DNA of 64,000 nucleotides from Dactylosporangium sp040689395 (GCF_040689395.1 NZ_JBFAZX010000023.1:62001-126000); one strand, 5' to 3'. Positions 9,885 through 19,258 are shown, numbered from the stretch's first letter. Notes: generated from the letters alone by a model not told the origin. Made by a program: numbers and translations.

Positions 9885-10547
9885 TCAGCCGGTGTCGTCG
9901 CCGGGGCGGATCAGGCCGCTCTCGTAGGCGAACGCGATCGCCTGGGGACGGTCGCGCAGGCCGAGCTTGTCCAGCGCCCGGCCGAGGTGGGTCTTCACGG
10001 TCGTCTCGCCGAGGAAGAGCCGCGCGGCGACCTCGGCGTTGGACAGGCCCCGGCCGACCAGCGCGAGTACCTCCGCCTCGCGACCCGTGAGCCGGTCCAG
10101 GGCCGGGGCGCGGGTCGGCGCCTGCGGTGCGCGCGCGTAGCCGCCGATCACCCGGGGCACCACCGCCGGGTCGATGAGCCCGCGGCCGGCGGCGACCTCC
10201 CGCAGCGCGTCGAGCAGCTGCTCCGGCGGCGACACCTTGAGCAGGAAACCCGCGACGCCCGCACGCAGCGCGCCGTCCACGAGCACCTCCTCGTCGAAGG
10301 TGGTCAGCACGAGCACCTTGACCCCGGGGTGTGCCTCGGCGATCGCCCGTGCCGCGCCGATGCCGTCGAGCCCTGGCATGCGGGCGTCCATGAGGACCAC
10401 GTCGGGGTTGAGCGCGGCGACGGCTCGGACCGCCTCGTGACCGTCCGCGGCCTCCCCGACGACCTCGAGGTCGGGTTCGTCGGAGATGAGCAGGCGCAGA
10501 CCGGCCCGTACGATCGCCTCGTCGTCCGCCAGAAGCACCCGGATCAT
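9885..10547 (-). CDS. NarL/LuxR-family two-component response regulator
   Basis: 220 residues. The receiver domain starts at MIRVLLADDEAIVRAGL, has the phospho-acceptor aspartate in NPDVVLMDARMPG, and keeps the conserved threonine and lysine region (VLTTFDEE, GFLLKVSPPE). The C-terminal LuxR helix-turn-helix reads LTGREAEVLALVGRGLSNAE then TTVKTHLGRALDKLGL. The start ATG 10547 overlaps the stop of the upstream histidine kinase gene, so kinase and regulator are made together. The divergent membrane-protein gene at 11930 is the nearest candidate target, but no operator was identified. Confidence 0.93.
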   Translation of the reverse strand: MIRVLLADDEAIVRAGLRLLISDEPDLEVVGEAADGHEAVRAVAALNPDVVLMDARMPGLDGIGAARAIAEAHPGVKVLVLTTFDEEVLVDGALRAGVAGFLLKVSPPEQLLDALREVAAGRGLIDPAVVPRVIGGYARAPQAPTRAPALDRLTGREAEVLALVGRGLSNAEVAARLFLGETTVKTHLGRALDKLGLRDRPQAIAFAYESGLIRPGDDTG

Positions 10548-11695
10548 CGCATCTCCTCGCCGAGCGGAAACCGCGCGTACACCTCGAAACCGCCCTCGGT
10601 GCGGGGTCCGGCCCGCAGCTCACCGTCGAACATCGCGACCCGCTCCCGCATGCCGACCAGCCCGTGCCCGCCGCCGGGGGACGGGCCGGGTGCGGCGCCG
10701 CCCCGCCCGTCGTCGGCGACGCGGACGCTAACGGCGGCCGGCTCGTACGTCACGACCACCGTGGCGGACCCAGCCGCAGCGTGCCGCAACGTGTTCGTGA
10801 GCGCCTCCTGCGTGACGCGATAGGCCGAGACGTCCAGCGCCACCGGCAGTGGCACGGGCTCGCCCTCGACCCGCAGCGTGACGTCCAGCCCTGCGGAGCG
10901 GACATGACCGACCAGGTCGTCGAGCCGGCGCAGCGACGGTGTCGGGGCGAGGCCGTCGGTGTCGTCGGGACGCAACAGCCCGACGACGCGCCGCAGCTCC
11001 GTCACCGAGCGCCGCCCGAGCTGCTCGACCTGGGTCAGCGCATCGCGCTCGACAGGACGGTCGCCCAGCCGGCGGCGCACCACGCCGACCTGCATCGTCA
11101 TGACGCTGACCGTGTGGGCCACCGCGTCGTGCAGCTCGCGGGAGATGCGGGCCCGCTCCTCGTCGACGGCCGCACGGGCCCGAGCCTCGCGCTCCGCGTC
11201 GAGCTGGGCGGCCAGCAACGCCAGCTGCCGAGAGCGCGCCTGTTCGCGGCGCAGCAACGTCCCGAGCCCCCAGGCGGCGCCGACCAGCGTGCCGAAGAAC
11301 ACGAACTCCCACGCGCCCTCGCCGATCCAGACGAGCGGGGCGGCCGGCACCACCGCGGCGGCGACCGACGCGACGAGCGCCCGGCGCGGCGGGCTCCGGT
11401 ACGCGGCATGGACGACGAGCACCAGTTCCGCGATGAGCTGGGAGCCGCCGACCCCCGGGCCGCCGATCAGGATCACGTACGGGAACGACAGCATCGCCAC
11501 GGTCATCCCGGCGACCGGGAACCACGCGGCGAGCGGGAAGCACAACGCCAGGACCACGACCATCGCGACCGCGGCCAGGCGGGTGTCCGTGGCTCGCGGA
11601 TCGCCGTAAGCCTCCACGAGCGCGAGGGCGGCGAACAGCACCCCGGCGCCGCCACCGACGACCAGCCACTGCCGCTGACTGCGTGGTACGCGCAC
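10544..11695 (-). CDS. Sensor histidine kinase (HisKA_3 / NarX-DesK type)
   Basis: About 383 residues. The N-terminal half holds five or six hydrophobic helices (for example VVLALCFPLAAWFPVAGMTV), followed by a coiled-coil linker rich in Arg/Glu/Ala. The dimerisation and phospho-acceptor box RISRELHDAVAHTVSVM contains the phosphorylatable His. The HATPase_c domain has the N box ALTNTLRHAA, the G1 box VADDGRGG and the G2 box GHGLVGMRERV. Start GTG 11695 is preferred over upstream in-frame starts (11767, 11908) because GAGGAGG lies 5 nt before it. It signals to the overlapping response regulator. The sensor is intramembrane, so a membrane or cell-envelope stimulus is likely (inference). Confidence 0.9.
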   Translation of the reverse strand: MRVPRSQRQWLVVGGGAGVLFAALALVEAYGDPRATDTRLAAVAMVVVLALCFPLAAWFPVAGMTVAMLSFPYVILIGGPGVGGSQLIAELVLVVHAAYRSPPRRALVASVAAAVVPAAPLVWIGEGAWEFVFFGTLVGAAWGLGTLLRREQARSRQLALLAAQLDAEREARARAAVDEERARISRELHDAVAHTVSVMTMQVGVVRRRLGDRPVERDALTQVEQLGRRSVTELRRVVGLLRPDDTDGLAPTPSLRRLDDLVGHVRSAGLDVTLRVEGEPVPLPVALDVSAYRVTQEALTNTLRHAAAGSATVVVTYEPAAVSVRVADDGRGGAAPGPSPGGGHGLVGMRERVAMFDGELRAGPRTEGGFEVYARFPLGEEMR

Positions 11696-11929
11696 CCAGG
11701 CCTCCTCTCGCCACCGACGGTAGCGACCGCGCGGCCACGGCGGGATCAGATCCGGGGACGACGTCACCAGCCCGAACGTCCTCCCCGGGAAGGACCTCTG
11801 GTGCCCGCCGGCCGCCCCGGGATCGCAGCCGGAGGGGCCCTGCACGCCGATCCGCCAGGCGTCGCACGGCCATAGCGTTTGCACCACGCCGAACACCGGC
11901 GCCCGCAAACCCCGAGAGGATTCAGTGCG

Positions 11930-12616
11930 ATGTCCGATAACGCCGCCACCACCGCCACCACGCCGACCCCGCTGCGCCGGCTCGCCGGCGGTGCCCTCGT
12001 CCTGGCCCCGTTCGTCATGTTCGGCGGCATGCTCACCTCGCCACCGCAGGCCGACGACACCTCAGCGGCGTACCTCAGTTCCCTCGCCGACGACTTCGGC
12101 CTGTCCGTACTGTCGGCGAACCTCCTCCACTACGCCTGGGTGCTCATCGCGCTCGGCGTGCCGGCGACGCTGACCCTGCTGCGCGGCCGGCGCGGCCGGA
12201 CCCTCACCGCCGTCGGGGTCGCCCTGACGACGTTCGGGGCGATCCAGATGTCGGGCATGCTGCTGTCGGACTGGTTCACCGGCGCGATGCCTGGCGCGGT
12301 GCCGCTCGCCGACGCGGTCAAGGTGTTCGACACCGTGGCCGCCGACCCCTCGATGGTCCTGTGGCGGCTCACCGGCGTCGCCGGCGGGGTGGTCATGCTG
12401 CCGCTGCTCCTGGCCGGCCTGGCCCGCGCCGGAGTGGTCGGCTGGTGGACCGTGCCGGTGATCCTGGTGCCGTTCATGGCCGCCGCGCTGCTGCCCGCCG
12501 TGGTCGGTGCCGTGGTCGCGCTGGTGTGCTACGCGCCGCTCATGCTCGTCGGCGTCCGCCTGGTGCGCCGCACGGCCACCGACGTCGTCCAGGCCGAGGC
12601 GTTCGCCACGGCCTGA
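11930..12616 (+). CDS. Integral membrane protein divergent from the two-component system
   Basis: 228 residues starting at ATG 11930 with GAGAGGA 9 nt upstream. About six hydrophobic segments are visible, including LAGGALVLAPFVMFGGML, VLIALGVPATLTLL, VGVALTTFGAIQMSG and VVGAVVALVCYAPLMLVGV. No catalytic motif is seen; the overall look is that of small actinobacterial DUF4386-like membrane proteins, which I cannot confirm. It is transcribed away from the histidine kinase/response regulator pair, with about 230 bp between the starts, so it is a plausible target of that system. A perfect palindrome lies 60 nt after its stop. Confidence 0.75.
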   Translation: MSDNAATTATTPTPLRRLAGGALVLAPFVMFGGMLTSPPQADDTSAAYLSSLADDFGLSVLSANLLHYAWVLIALGVPATLTLLRGRRGRTLTAVGVALTTFGAIQMSGMLLSDWFTGAMPGAVPLADAVKVFDTVAADPSMVLWRLTGVAGGVVMLPLLLAGLARAGVVGWWTVPVILVPFMAAALLPAVVGAVVALVCYAPLMLVGVRLVRRTATDVVQAEAFATA

Positions 12617-12672
12617 TCCCGGCCCACCGTGCGGGTCGTCAGGCGGGCAGCTGCTCGAAGAGGTCTTCCCCG

Positions 12673-12698
12673 CGCCGTTGAGCTGCAGCTCAACGGCG
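12673..12698. terminator. Perfect 26-bp palindrome after membrane gene; terminator or operator
   Basis: The two halves are exact inverted complements centred on CTGCAG, with arms CGCCGTTGAGCTG. There is no T-run on either side, which is common for actinobacterial hairpin terminators. It lies between the stop at 12616 and the predicted promoter of the ABC-F leader, so it could end the upstream transcript or act as an operator for the ABC-F gene. Confidence 0.5.
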
Positions 12699-12720
12699 TC
12701 TGCGGCCGGCCGCAATGCAT

Positions 12721-12749
12721 TTGGCCGACCCGCATGATCAATGTAGCCT
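12721..12749 (+). promoter_or_regulatory. Putative promoter of the ABC-F leader transcript
   Basis: TTGGCC (12721-12726) and TAGCCT (12744-12749) are separated by 17 bp. An AT-rich stretch (AATGCAT) lies directly before the -35 element. That arrangement is reported for WhiB7/WblC-dependent promoters, which drive many actinobacterial ABC-F genes. Transcription would begin at or just before GTG 12751. The assignment is from sequence only. Confidence 0.4.
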
Positions 12750-12750
12750 C

Positions 12751-12804
12751 GTGACCATGAAGTACACAGGCATCGCGTCGATGAGGCTCCGCACCCGCCG
12801 CTGA
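12751..12804 (+). CDS. Predicted 15-17-codon regulatory leader peptide upstream of ABC-F gene
   Basis: A short ORF starting at GTG 12751 (leaderless) or ATG 12757 encodes a peptide ending RLRTRR before TGA 12802-12804. It lies between the predicted promoter and the ABC-F gene. Its last codons overlap a 6-bp hairpin at 12795-12810, whose 3' strand can instead pair with the 5' arm of the downstream terminator. That is the usual layout of ribosome-mediated attenuation, where antibiotic-stalled ribosomes on the leader permit readthrough. No peptide homology is claimed. Confidence 0.5.
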   Translation: MTMKYTGIASMRLRTRR

Positions 12805-12872
12805 CGGCGGCGCACCGAGCGATCCTCATCTCCTGCCCCGCCGTCCCGGCGTCCTGCCGGGCGGCTTGTTGT
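12795..12872 (+). promoter_or_regulatory. Predicted transcription attenuator: alternative hairpins and terminator
   Basis: Three mutually exclusive pairings can be drawn. Hairpin 1 (12795-12800 with 12805-12810) encloses the leader stop codon. The terminator stem (12840-12850 with 12856-12865, one bulged T, 5-nt loop) is followed by TTGTTGT. The antiterminator pairs 12804-12810 with 12838-12844 over 7 bp, which uses up the base of the terminator stem. A ribosome stalled on the last leader codons would block hairpin 1, free 12804-12810, and so favour readthrough into the ABC-F gene. Confidence 0.55.
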
Positions 12873-12909
12873 GGCTGCCCGGCTCAATCCCGAGCTGCGG
12901 AGCACCCCT

Positions 12910-14664
12910 GTGTCTATCACTCGTACGAGTTCATCGAGCCTGCCCCAGACCGACCTTCAGGTCCACCGCGATCCGGCCCGCACGGCCTGGTCGGCGTCGG
13001 TGGACAGCCCGATCCCCGCAGGTGAACACGCGCACCTGCGCGCCGAGGACGTCAGCGTCGTGCTGGGCGCGCGGCAAGTCCTCAACCGCGTGTCGGTCAC
13101 TGTCTCCTCGCGATCCCGGCTGGCGATCGTCGGGGAGAACGGCCGTGGCAAGACGACCCTGCTGCACGTCCTGGCCGGTCTCGTGGCCCCTGACAGCGGT
13201 TCGGTACACCGGGCGGGCACCATCGGGCTGGCCGAACAGACCCTGCCTGCCGGCGCGGGCCTGACGGTGGGTGCGCTCACCGCCGAGGCCCTCCGCGCGG
13301 CGCACACGGCCCTGGCCGCCCTGGACGAGGCATCCAACGACCTCGCCGAGGGGGTGGACGGCGCCGAAGATCGCTATGCCACTGCGCTGGACGCGGTCAC
13401 CCGCCTGGACGCCTGGGACGCCGAGCGCCGTGTCGACATCGCTCTGGAAGCGCTGAACGCCTGCACCGACCGCTCGCGTGAGCTGAGCACCCTATCGGTC
13501 GGGCAGCGCCACAGGGTGCGTCTGGCCTGCCTGCTGGGGGCTGCGTACGACGTACTGTTGCTCGACGAGCCCACCAACCACCTGGACGCCGACGGCTTGG
13601 CGTTCCTCGCCGATCGTCTGTGCGCCCACCGAGGCGGCCTCGCCCTGGTCAGCCATGACCGTGCCCTGCTGCGCGCCGTCGCCATGGAGTTCCTGGACCT
13701 GGACCCCGGCGAGAACGGCATGGCGCGTCTGTACGCCGGCGGCTACGACGGCTGGCAGGAAGGGCGCCGGCGCGAGCGTGAACGATGGGAACAGGACTTC
13801 GAAGCCCAGCAGGCTGAGCACCGCCGGCTCACGATGGCCGTCGATCAGGCTCGCGACCGGCTGAGCACCGGCTGGCGACCCGCGAAAGGCACCGGCAAGC
13901 ACCAGCGCCAGTCCCGAGCTCCCGGCGTGGTACAGGCACTCAACCGTGAGCGGGAAGCGCTGGAGGCGCACCGGATCACCGTGCCCGAGCCGCCGCTGTC
14001 GCTGCGCTGGCCCGAGCTGGCCACCCGCAAGGGCGCCGCGCTGGTGCGCGTCCACGACGTGCGGGTCGCCGGGCGCCTGGTACATCCGGTCACATTGAGC
14101 CTCGACGGCGGGGACCGTCTGCTGATCACCGGCGCGAACGGTGCGGGCAAGTCCACCCTGCTGTCCGTCCTGGCCGGTCGGCTGCGACCCACCAGCGGGA
14201 CGGCCCACCACCTGCCGGCCGCCCGTATCGCTCTGGTGGCCCAGGAACTGCCCGACTGGCCGGCCGACGCCACCGCACGACAGGTGTACGAGCAGCACAC
14301 CGGCCGCCTGATCGCCGAGGGCCGGATCCGCGAGGGCGACCTCGTACTGCTGAACTCCACCGGACTGCTGGACCGGGAAGCATCCCGCACCCCGGTGCAG
14401 CGCATGTCCCAAGGGCAGCAGAGACGCCTGGATCTTGCGGTGCAGTTGGCCGCCCGGCCCGATCTGCTCATCTTCGACGAGCCGACGAACCACCTGTCGG
14501 CCGCGCTGGTCGACGAGCTGACCGCGGCGTTGCTGACCACGCCCGCCACCGTCGTCATCGCCACACACGATCGCCAGCTGCTCGGCGACCTGGCCAGCTG
14601 GCCCCGCCTGCACCTGACACGAGTAGCGGAGGAGGTCAACCGCGGCGGACAGCCGGTCGACTGA
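12910..14664 (+). CDS. ABC-F family ribosome-protection ATPase (macrolide/lincosamide-type resistance)
   Basis: 584 residues with two ABC ATPase domains and no membrane segment. Domain 1 has Walker A GENGRGKTTLL, signature LSVGQRHRVRLA and Walker B LLLDEPTNHLD. An Arg/Glu-rich interdomain linker follows, then domain 2 with GANGAGKSTLL, MSQGQQRRLDLA and LIFDEPTNHLS. This is the ABC-F plan of TlrC, OleB and LmrC-like proteins, which displace antibiotics from the ribosomal peptidyl-transferase region. GTG 12910 is chosen because GGAG lies 7 nt upstream; the earlier GTG 12871 falls inside the terminator T-tract. Expression is probably antibiotic-inducible through the leader. The exact drug class cannot be read from sequence. 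Confidence 0.9.
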   Translation: MSITRTSSSSLPQTDLQVHRDPARTAWSASVDSPIPAGEHAHLRAEDVSVVLGARQVLNRVSVTVSSRSRLAIVGENGRGKTTLLHVLAGLVAPDSGSVHRAGTIGLAEQTLPAGAGLTVGALTAEALRAAHTALAALDEASNDLAEGVDGAEDRYATALDAVTRLDAWDAERRVDIALEALNACTDRSRELSTLSVGQRHRVRLACLLGAAYDVLLLDEPTNHLDADGLAFLADRLCAHRGGLALVSHDRALLRAVAMEFLDLDPGENGMARLYAGGYDGWQEGRRRERERWEQDFEAQQAEHRRLTMAVDQARDRLSTGWRPAKGTGKHQRQSRAPGVVQALNREREALEAHRITVPEPPLSLRWPELATRKGAALVRVHDVRVAGRLVHPVTLSLDGGDRLLITGANGAGKSTLLSVLAGRLRPTSGTAHHLPAARIALVAQELPDWPADATARQVYEQHTGRLIAEGRIREGDLVLLNSTGLLDREASRTPVQRMSQGQQRRLDLAVQLAARPDLLIFDEPTNHLSAALVDELTAALLTTPATVVIATHDRQLLGDLASWPRLHLTRVAEEVNRGGQPVD

Positions 14665-14669
14665 CATTT

Positions 14670-14705
14670 CGGTGGGGACGCAGGCGCTACCGTGCGTCCC
14701 CACCG
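14670..14705. terminator. Strong hairpin terminator after ABC-F gene
   Basis: A perfect 13-bp inverted repeat (arm CGGTGGGGACGCA) with a 10-nt loop begins 6 nt after the ABC-F stop. It has no long T-run. It lies between convergent genes and may serve both strands. Confidence 0.8.
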
Positions 14706-14786
14706 TCGGCAGCCGTGCCGGGGCTGATGCCAGACGCCGGTCTCGGCGGGGAGCCGACCCGACCGGGTGGTCAGGGCCCTGCTGCT

Positions 14787-15559
14787 TTACAGAGAACGCT
14801 GGTAGAAGCGGTACGCGCGGGCCGCCAGCCAGGCCATCAGGACTGCCAGCGCCGACAGCAGCGCCATGCGGTCGAGCACGATGCCCCAGTCCGGGGTGGC
14901 CATCAGCGCCTCGCGGCTGGCGACCGCGGCCCAGTCCACCGGGTTGAAGCGGGTTACCCGTGCCACCCAGTCGGGCATGAGGGCGGGCGCCATCATGATC
15001 GAGGAGAGGAAGGCCAGGGGCAGGACCAGGAACTGGGAGACAGCAATGAGTGCCTCCTGCTGGTGGACCACCAGCGCGATGGCGTTGGACAGCGCGGCGA
15101 ACACCACGGCGATCAGGATCGCGCAGGCGAGCACGACCAGCAGCCCGGCGCCGCCGCCCGGGTATCGGGCGCCGGCCAGCAGGCCGGTGGCGAACATGAT
15201 CAGCGACTGGACAAGGGTGACCAGCGCCTGGTGTGTCAGCCCCGCGGTGACCATTGCGGAGCGGCGGATCGGGGACGTGAGGGTACGGTCCATTACCCCG
15301 CGCTCCATGTCCTGCACGATCGACGTGCCGCTCCACCCGGCGGACATCATCGCGGTCATGATCACGACTCCGGGGGTGAGATAGTCCAGGTAGTTCCCAC
15401 CGCCGAACCCGGGCAGCTCCGCGACGCGGCGGAAGAGCTGGCCGAACAGCAGCAGCCAGATCATCGGCTGGACGAGCGTGAACAACAGGTACGCGGGCTG
15501 GCGGGACAGGGTACGCAGCGAGCGGCCGGTCAGCAGCCGGGCGTGGGTCAGTGCGAGGG

Positions 15560-15563
<4 letters not shown>
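14787..15563 (-). CDS. ABC-2 type exporter permease (DrrB-like)
   Basis: 258 residues with about six hydrophobic helices, for example YLLFTLVQPMIWLLLFGQLF and LLVVLACAILIAVVFAAL, and the ABC-2 permease block DRTLTSPIRRSAMVTAGL. The GTG start (15563) overlaps the stop of the ATPase gene as GTGA, so the two form a transporter. DrrAB-like systems export hydrophobic drugs, lipids or their own metabolites; the substrate here is unknown. It lies convergent to the ABC-F gene, making this a small drug-resistance neighbourhood. Confidence 0.9.
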
Positions 15564-16564
<1,001 letters not shown>

Positions 16565-16681
16565 CGTGCTCTCCTTCCGGTGAAGGAGCCGGCGGGGCCG
16601 AGAGGGGCGGTGAGCTACCGTGTTACTGCGGGCACGCACGGCAGGCTCGGCCGTCTCGGTCGACGACTCCGGTGTGTCATT

Positions 16682-16715
16682 CCGTGGTCGCGGTGTTGGC
16701 GCACCGCGGCCACGG
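16682..16715. terminator. Hairpin terminator of the PadR operon
   Basis: A 14-bp inverted repeat with one mismatch (arm CCGTGGTCGCGGTG, 6-nt loop) lies 12 nt beyond the stop of the membrane-protein gene at 16727. There is no T-run. Confidence 0.65.
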
Positions 16716-16726
16716 TTTCCGAAACT

Positions 16727-17602
16727 TCAGGACTCGGCCACGAACAACATGCGCGCGACCAGGATCATCATCGCTACAAGGCCGCCGACGATCGCGAGCC
16801 ACGACCACAGCCAGCCCACCGTCAGGGTCAGCAGGACGAACACGGCGATCGCGATCAGCCAGCTGACCACGGTGTAGATGCCGAACCGTGCGGCGGCCGA
16901 GGGATCCTCGGTGAAGCGGTTGCCGACCGCGGCGTGCGACTCGGCCATGCGCATCACCCACTGCTTGTGCCGGTTCGTCTGGGTCGCTCCGAGGTAACTC
17001 AGGATCCCGATGCCCCCTACCGCCGGCGCCGCGCCGACGTAGGCCCAGGTGAGATCGGCTCCACGCAGGTAGAGCCAGCCGCATGCCAGCCCGGCCAGCG
17101 TCAGCGTTACCCCCACGCCATACCCGGCGGCACGGCCGGTGGGCATCGGGTGGTTACTGGTGGTCTCCTGGCGCAACGCGTCGGCGGTGATCGCACCGGA
17201 GGACAGCGCGACGACGAACGCCGCCACGGCCTCACCGGCCAGCGGAACACCCCCGGCCGCAGCGGCGAGCGCCAGCACGGCGAGGCCGGTGACGCCGACC
17301 ACCGATAGCATCACGGTTCGGAGCACGAAAGCCGGGCGCGGACGGACGCGGAGGAGCGCATTCGCCACGTACGCGGAAGGCTCTGTGCCGTCGACGATCG
17401 TGTGGATGTCGCCGAGCTCCTCGACGGCCCGGCGCGCCGCGGCGCCGCCGGAGAGGCCCTCGGCCTGCAGCTCGGTGGTCCGGGCGACCAGGTTGGCACG
17501 GACCTCCTCCTTCAGGTCTTGGCGTTCGGGGGTCATCTCGATGCCCGCGAATGCCTCGTCAAGCAGGCGGTGAACGTCCGCGGTGTCGTTGGGGTTGGTC
17601 AC
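16727..17602 (-). CDS. PadR-coupled membrane protein with permease-associated N-terminal domain
   Basis: 291 residues. The first 80 or so (VHRLLDEAFAGIEMTPERQD, and AARRAVEELGDIH) resemble the soluble permease-prefix domain often found on proteins made together with PadR regulators. Six or seven hydrophobic helices follow (for example MLSVVGVTGLAVLALAAAAG and WLIAIAVFVLLTLTVGWLW). GTG 17602 overlaps the PadR stop as GTGA and has GGAAGG 8 nt upstream. The gene is therefore in a PadR-controlled two-gene operon, probably concerned with membrane stress. No substrate can be named. Confidence 0.8.
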   Translation of the reverse strand: MTNPNDTADVHRLLDEAFAGIEMTPERQDLKEEVRANLVARTTELQAEGLSGGAAARRAVEELGDIHTIVDGTEPSAYVANALLRVRPRPAFVLRTVMLSVVGVTGLAVLALAAAAGGVPLAGEAVAAFVVALSSGAITADALRQETTSNHPMPTGRAAGYGVGVTLTLAGLACGWLYLRGADLTWAYVGAAPAVGGIGILSYLGATQTNRHKQWVMRMAESHAAVGNRFTEDPSAAARFGIYTVVSWLIAIAVFVLLTLTVGWLWSWLAIVGGLVAMMILVARMLFVAES

Positions 17603-17994
17603 GATGATCGCCTTCCGAAGGCCGAGTCGCGGGGACCAGCGTTCCGGTCCGGGTCGAGCAGGGTGTCGATGAGGTCGCGGGTGAGCGCCCAGGCCGCGAT
17701 GTTGCGCCGGTACACGGCGCGGCCCGCGTCGGTGATCCGGTAGTACTTGCGCCGGCCGCCCTGGCTCTCGTCGCCCCAGTAGGCCTCGATGAGACCGTCC
17801 TTCAGCAGCCGGCGATACGTGGCGTACAGAGTCGCCTCTTTGATCTCGTGCCGCCCGCCCGTGGCCTCCCGGATCCACTTGAAGATCTCGAACCCGTAGC
17901 GGTCCTCGCTCCGCAGCACCGCCAACACGATCGTGTCGGTATGGCCACGTAGCAGGTCCGCCGCGAGGACATCCTCCTGCCCGTTCTCTGTCAC
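17599..17994 (-). CDS. PadR-family transcriptional regulator
   Basis: 131 residues with the PadR winged helix. Marks are the DTIVLAVLRSEDRYGFEIFK helix, the recognition region IKEATLYATYRRLLKDGLIE and the wing GGRRKYYRITDAGR. The C-terminal helix is short. The GTG start lies 7 nt after TATAGT, so the mRNA is probably leaderless. The gene overlaps the downstream membrane-protein gene (GTGA). A dyad around its promoter suggests autorepression. PadR proteins usually derepress when a small ligand or cell-envelope drug binds; the ligand is unknown. Confidence 0.9.
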   Translation of the reverse strand: MTENGQEDVLAADLLRGHTDTIVLAVLRSEDRYGFEIFKWIREATGGRHEIKEATLYATYRRLLKDGLIEAYWGDESQGGRRKYYRITDAGRAVYRRNIAAWALTRDLIDTLLDPDRNAGPRDSAFGRRSS

Positions 17995-18000
17995 AGCGAC

Positions 18001-18030
18001 TACTATATCAGGACTAGTACTTGACGCAGT
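18001..18030 (-). promoter_or_regulatory. Promoter and candidate PadR operator
   Basis: On the minus strand TATAGT (18002-18007) is placed 7 nt before GTG 17994. It is embedded in an imperfect dyad, TACTATATCA (18001-18010) against TGACGCAGTA, with 7 of 10 positions matching around an ACTAGT centre. This is a natural autoregulatory site for PadR. Confidence 0.5.
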
Positions 18031-18349
18031 ATAGCGCCGGATCGTTGACAGTGCACCGAGGACTCGGATGGGCCCTCACCAACTGAGCGAAGCGCCCCAC
18101 CGGAGTTGAAGCTACGTGCCCCTGCCGCGGAAGCCGGTGACAACCCGTAGCACCGCCAAGCGCTGACCAGCTTGCGCGTGGGCCAGGGGCCAGCGGCGGG
18201 CCGCGTCAGCGACTCGGCGTGTGTCGCTCCCGGAGGCGGTTCGGGGTCGCGCAGCCAGGGGCGGCCCGGGGTTGGTCCCTGATGTCCTGACGCCGCTGCT
18301 GCGGCCATGCTGGATGCATCAGATGTGGTACCTGAAAGAGGAGCTCAAC

Positions 18350-18589
18350 ATGGAAACCGTGTACGGCTCGATGCGCCAGCACGGCCTGGTCCGCCCGGCG
18401 CAGGGCCGCATCCTCGGCGGCGTGATCGCTGGGCTCGGGCAGCGCTTCGGCATCGACCCGTGGCCGGCGCGGCTGCTGTTCGTGCTGATCCTGCTGGCCA
18501 TCCCCGGCAGCCAGATCCTGATCTACCCCATCTTGTGGATCCTCATGCCGACCGAGACGCCGATGACGCCGGCAGTTCCCTCTCCCTGA
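18350..18589 (+). CDS. PspC domain protein (short)
   Basis: 79 residues. The PspC signature is clear: arginine-leading GRILGGVIAGLGQRFGIDPW followed by one transmembrane segment, LLFVLILLAIPGSQILIYPI, and the terminal WILMPTE. ATG 18350 has AGAGGAG 6 nt upstream. PspC proteins sit in the membrane and respond to envelope stress in phage-shock systems. Here it stands alone. The 350 bp between it and the divergent PadR gene hold no gene that I can support. Confidence 0.9.
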   Translation: METVYGSMRQHGLVRPAQGRILGGVIAGLGQRFGIDPWPARLLFVLILLAIPGSQILIYPILWILMPTETPMTPAVPSP

Positions 18590-18675
18590 TCGCGTTCGGT
18601 GACCAGCACCTGTAGCACATCGCGGCTGACTCCTGGCCTCCGCTGCCGTGTCAGCTGTACACCCATAGGGCCGCG

Positions 18676-19050
18676 TTACGAGATGCCGGCTTCACGTAAG
18701 GCAAAGGCGATCTCAGGCACGTCGAGTTCTCCCCTGGCGACGCCCATGGTGAGTTCGTAGGCGTCATCGTTTGACATGGTCAGCGCCTGCCCGTTGATCT
18801 CGCAGAACACCGCCATGGCCGCGAAGCCGAGCCGCTTGTTTCCATCGATGAGAGCGTGGTTGCACACGAGCGAGTGCAGGAGCGCGGCAGCCTTCTCCGG
18901 CAAGGTTGGGTAGGCGTCGTAGCCGAAGACGAACGTCTGTGGGCGCGCGGACGAGGCGTTGAGCAGCCCGATGTCGCGGACCTTCGGCTCGCCGCCCAGC
19001 GTGCGCTGCGCGATGTACAGCAGATCCTCAAGACCGAGGTACAGCGTCAT
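18676..19050 (-). CDS. Doc-type (Fic-fold) toxin
   Basis: 124 residues beginning TLYLGLEDLLYIAQ. The Fic/Doc active-site motif reads HALIDGNKR, the short form HxxxDGNKR of the Doc (death-on-curing) subfamily. Doc inactivates EF-Tu by phosphorylation. The ATG at 19050 overlaps the antitoxin stop (ATGA), the standard coupling of a type II toxin-antitoxin pair. All active-site residues appear present, so the toxin may be functional. The gene ends against the convergent PspC gene. Confidence 0.9.
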   Translation of the reverse strand: MTLYLGLEDLLYIAQRTLGGEPKVRDIGLLNASSARPQTFVFGYDAYPTLPEKAAALLHSLVCNHALIDGNKRLGFAAMAVFCEINGQALTMSNDDAYELTMGVARGELDVPEIAFALREAGIS

Positions 19051-19250
19051 TCGCCGAGCCGCCGGATCGCCTCCGAGTACGTGGGCAGGACCCGATCCAG
19101 GGCGCGGTCGATGAGCTCACGCTTACTGTGTCGCTCGATGTACTCCTCGATGGCCTTGACCGCAACCGCCTGCATCGAGGTGCCCTCGTGCTCCGCGCGG
19201 ACGCGCAGCGCGTTGGTCTGCTCATCGTCAAGTCGAAGTGTCATCGCCAT
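19047..19250 (-). CDS. Ribbon-helix-helix antitoxin partner of Doc
   Basis: 67 residues from ATG 19250 (ATG 19244 is an alternative). The N-terminus AMTLRLDDEQTNALRVRAEH is a classic ribbon-helix-helix DNA-binding strand and helix, and the C-terminal part IDRALDRVLPTYSEAIRRL should wrap the toxin. TATCAT lies 7 nt before ATG 19250, consistent with leaderless, autoregulated transcription. A pair of 8-bp direct repeats just upstream is the probable operator. Confidence 0.85.
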   Translation of the reverse strand: MAMTLRLDDEQTNALRVRAEHEGTSMQAVAVKAIEEYIERHSKRELIDRALDRVLPTYSEAIRRLGE

Positions 19251-19258
19251 GGCAGTGA

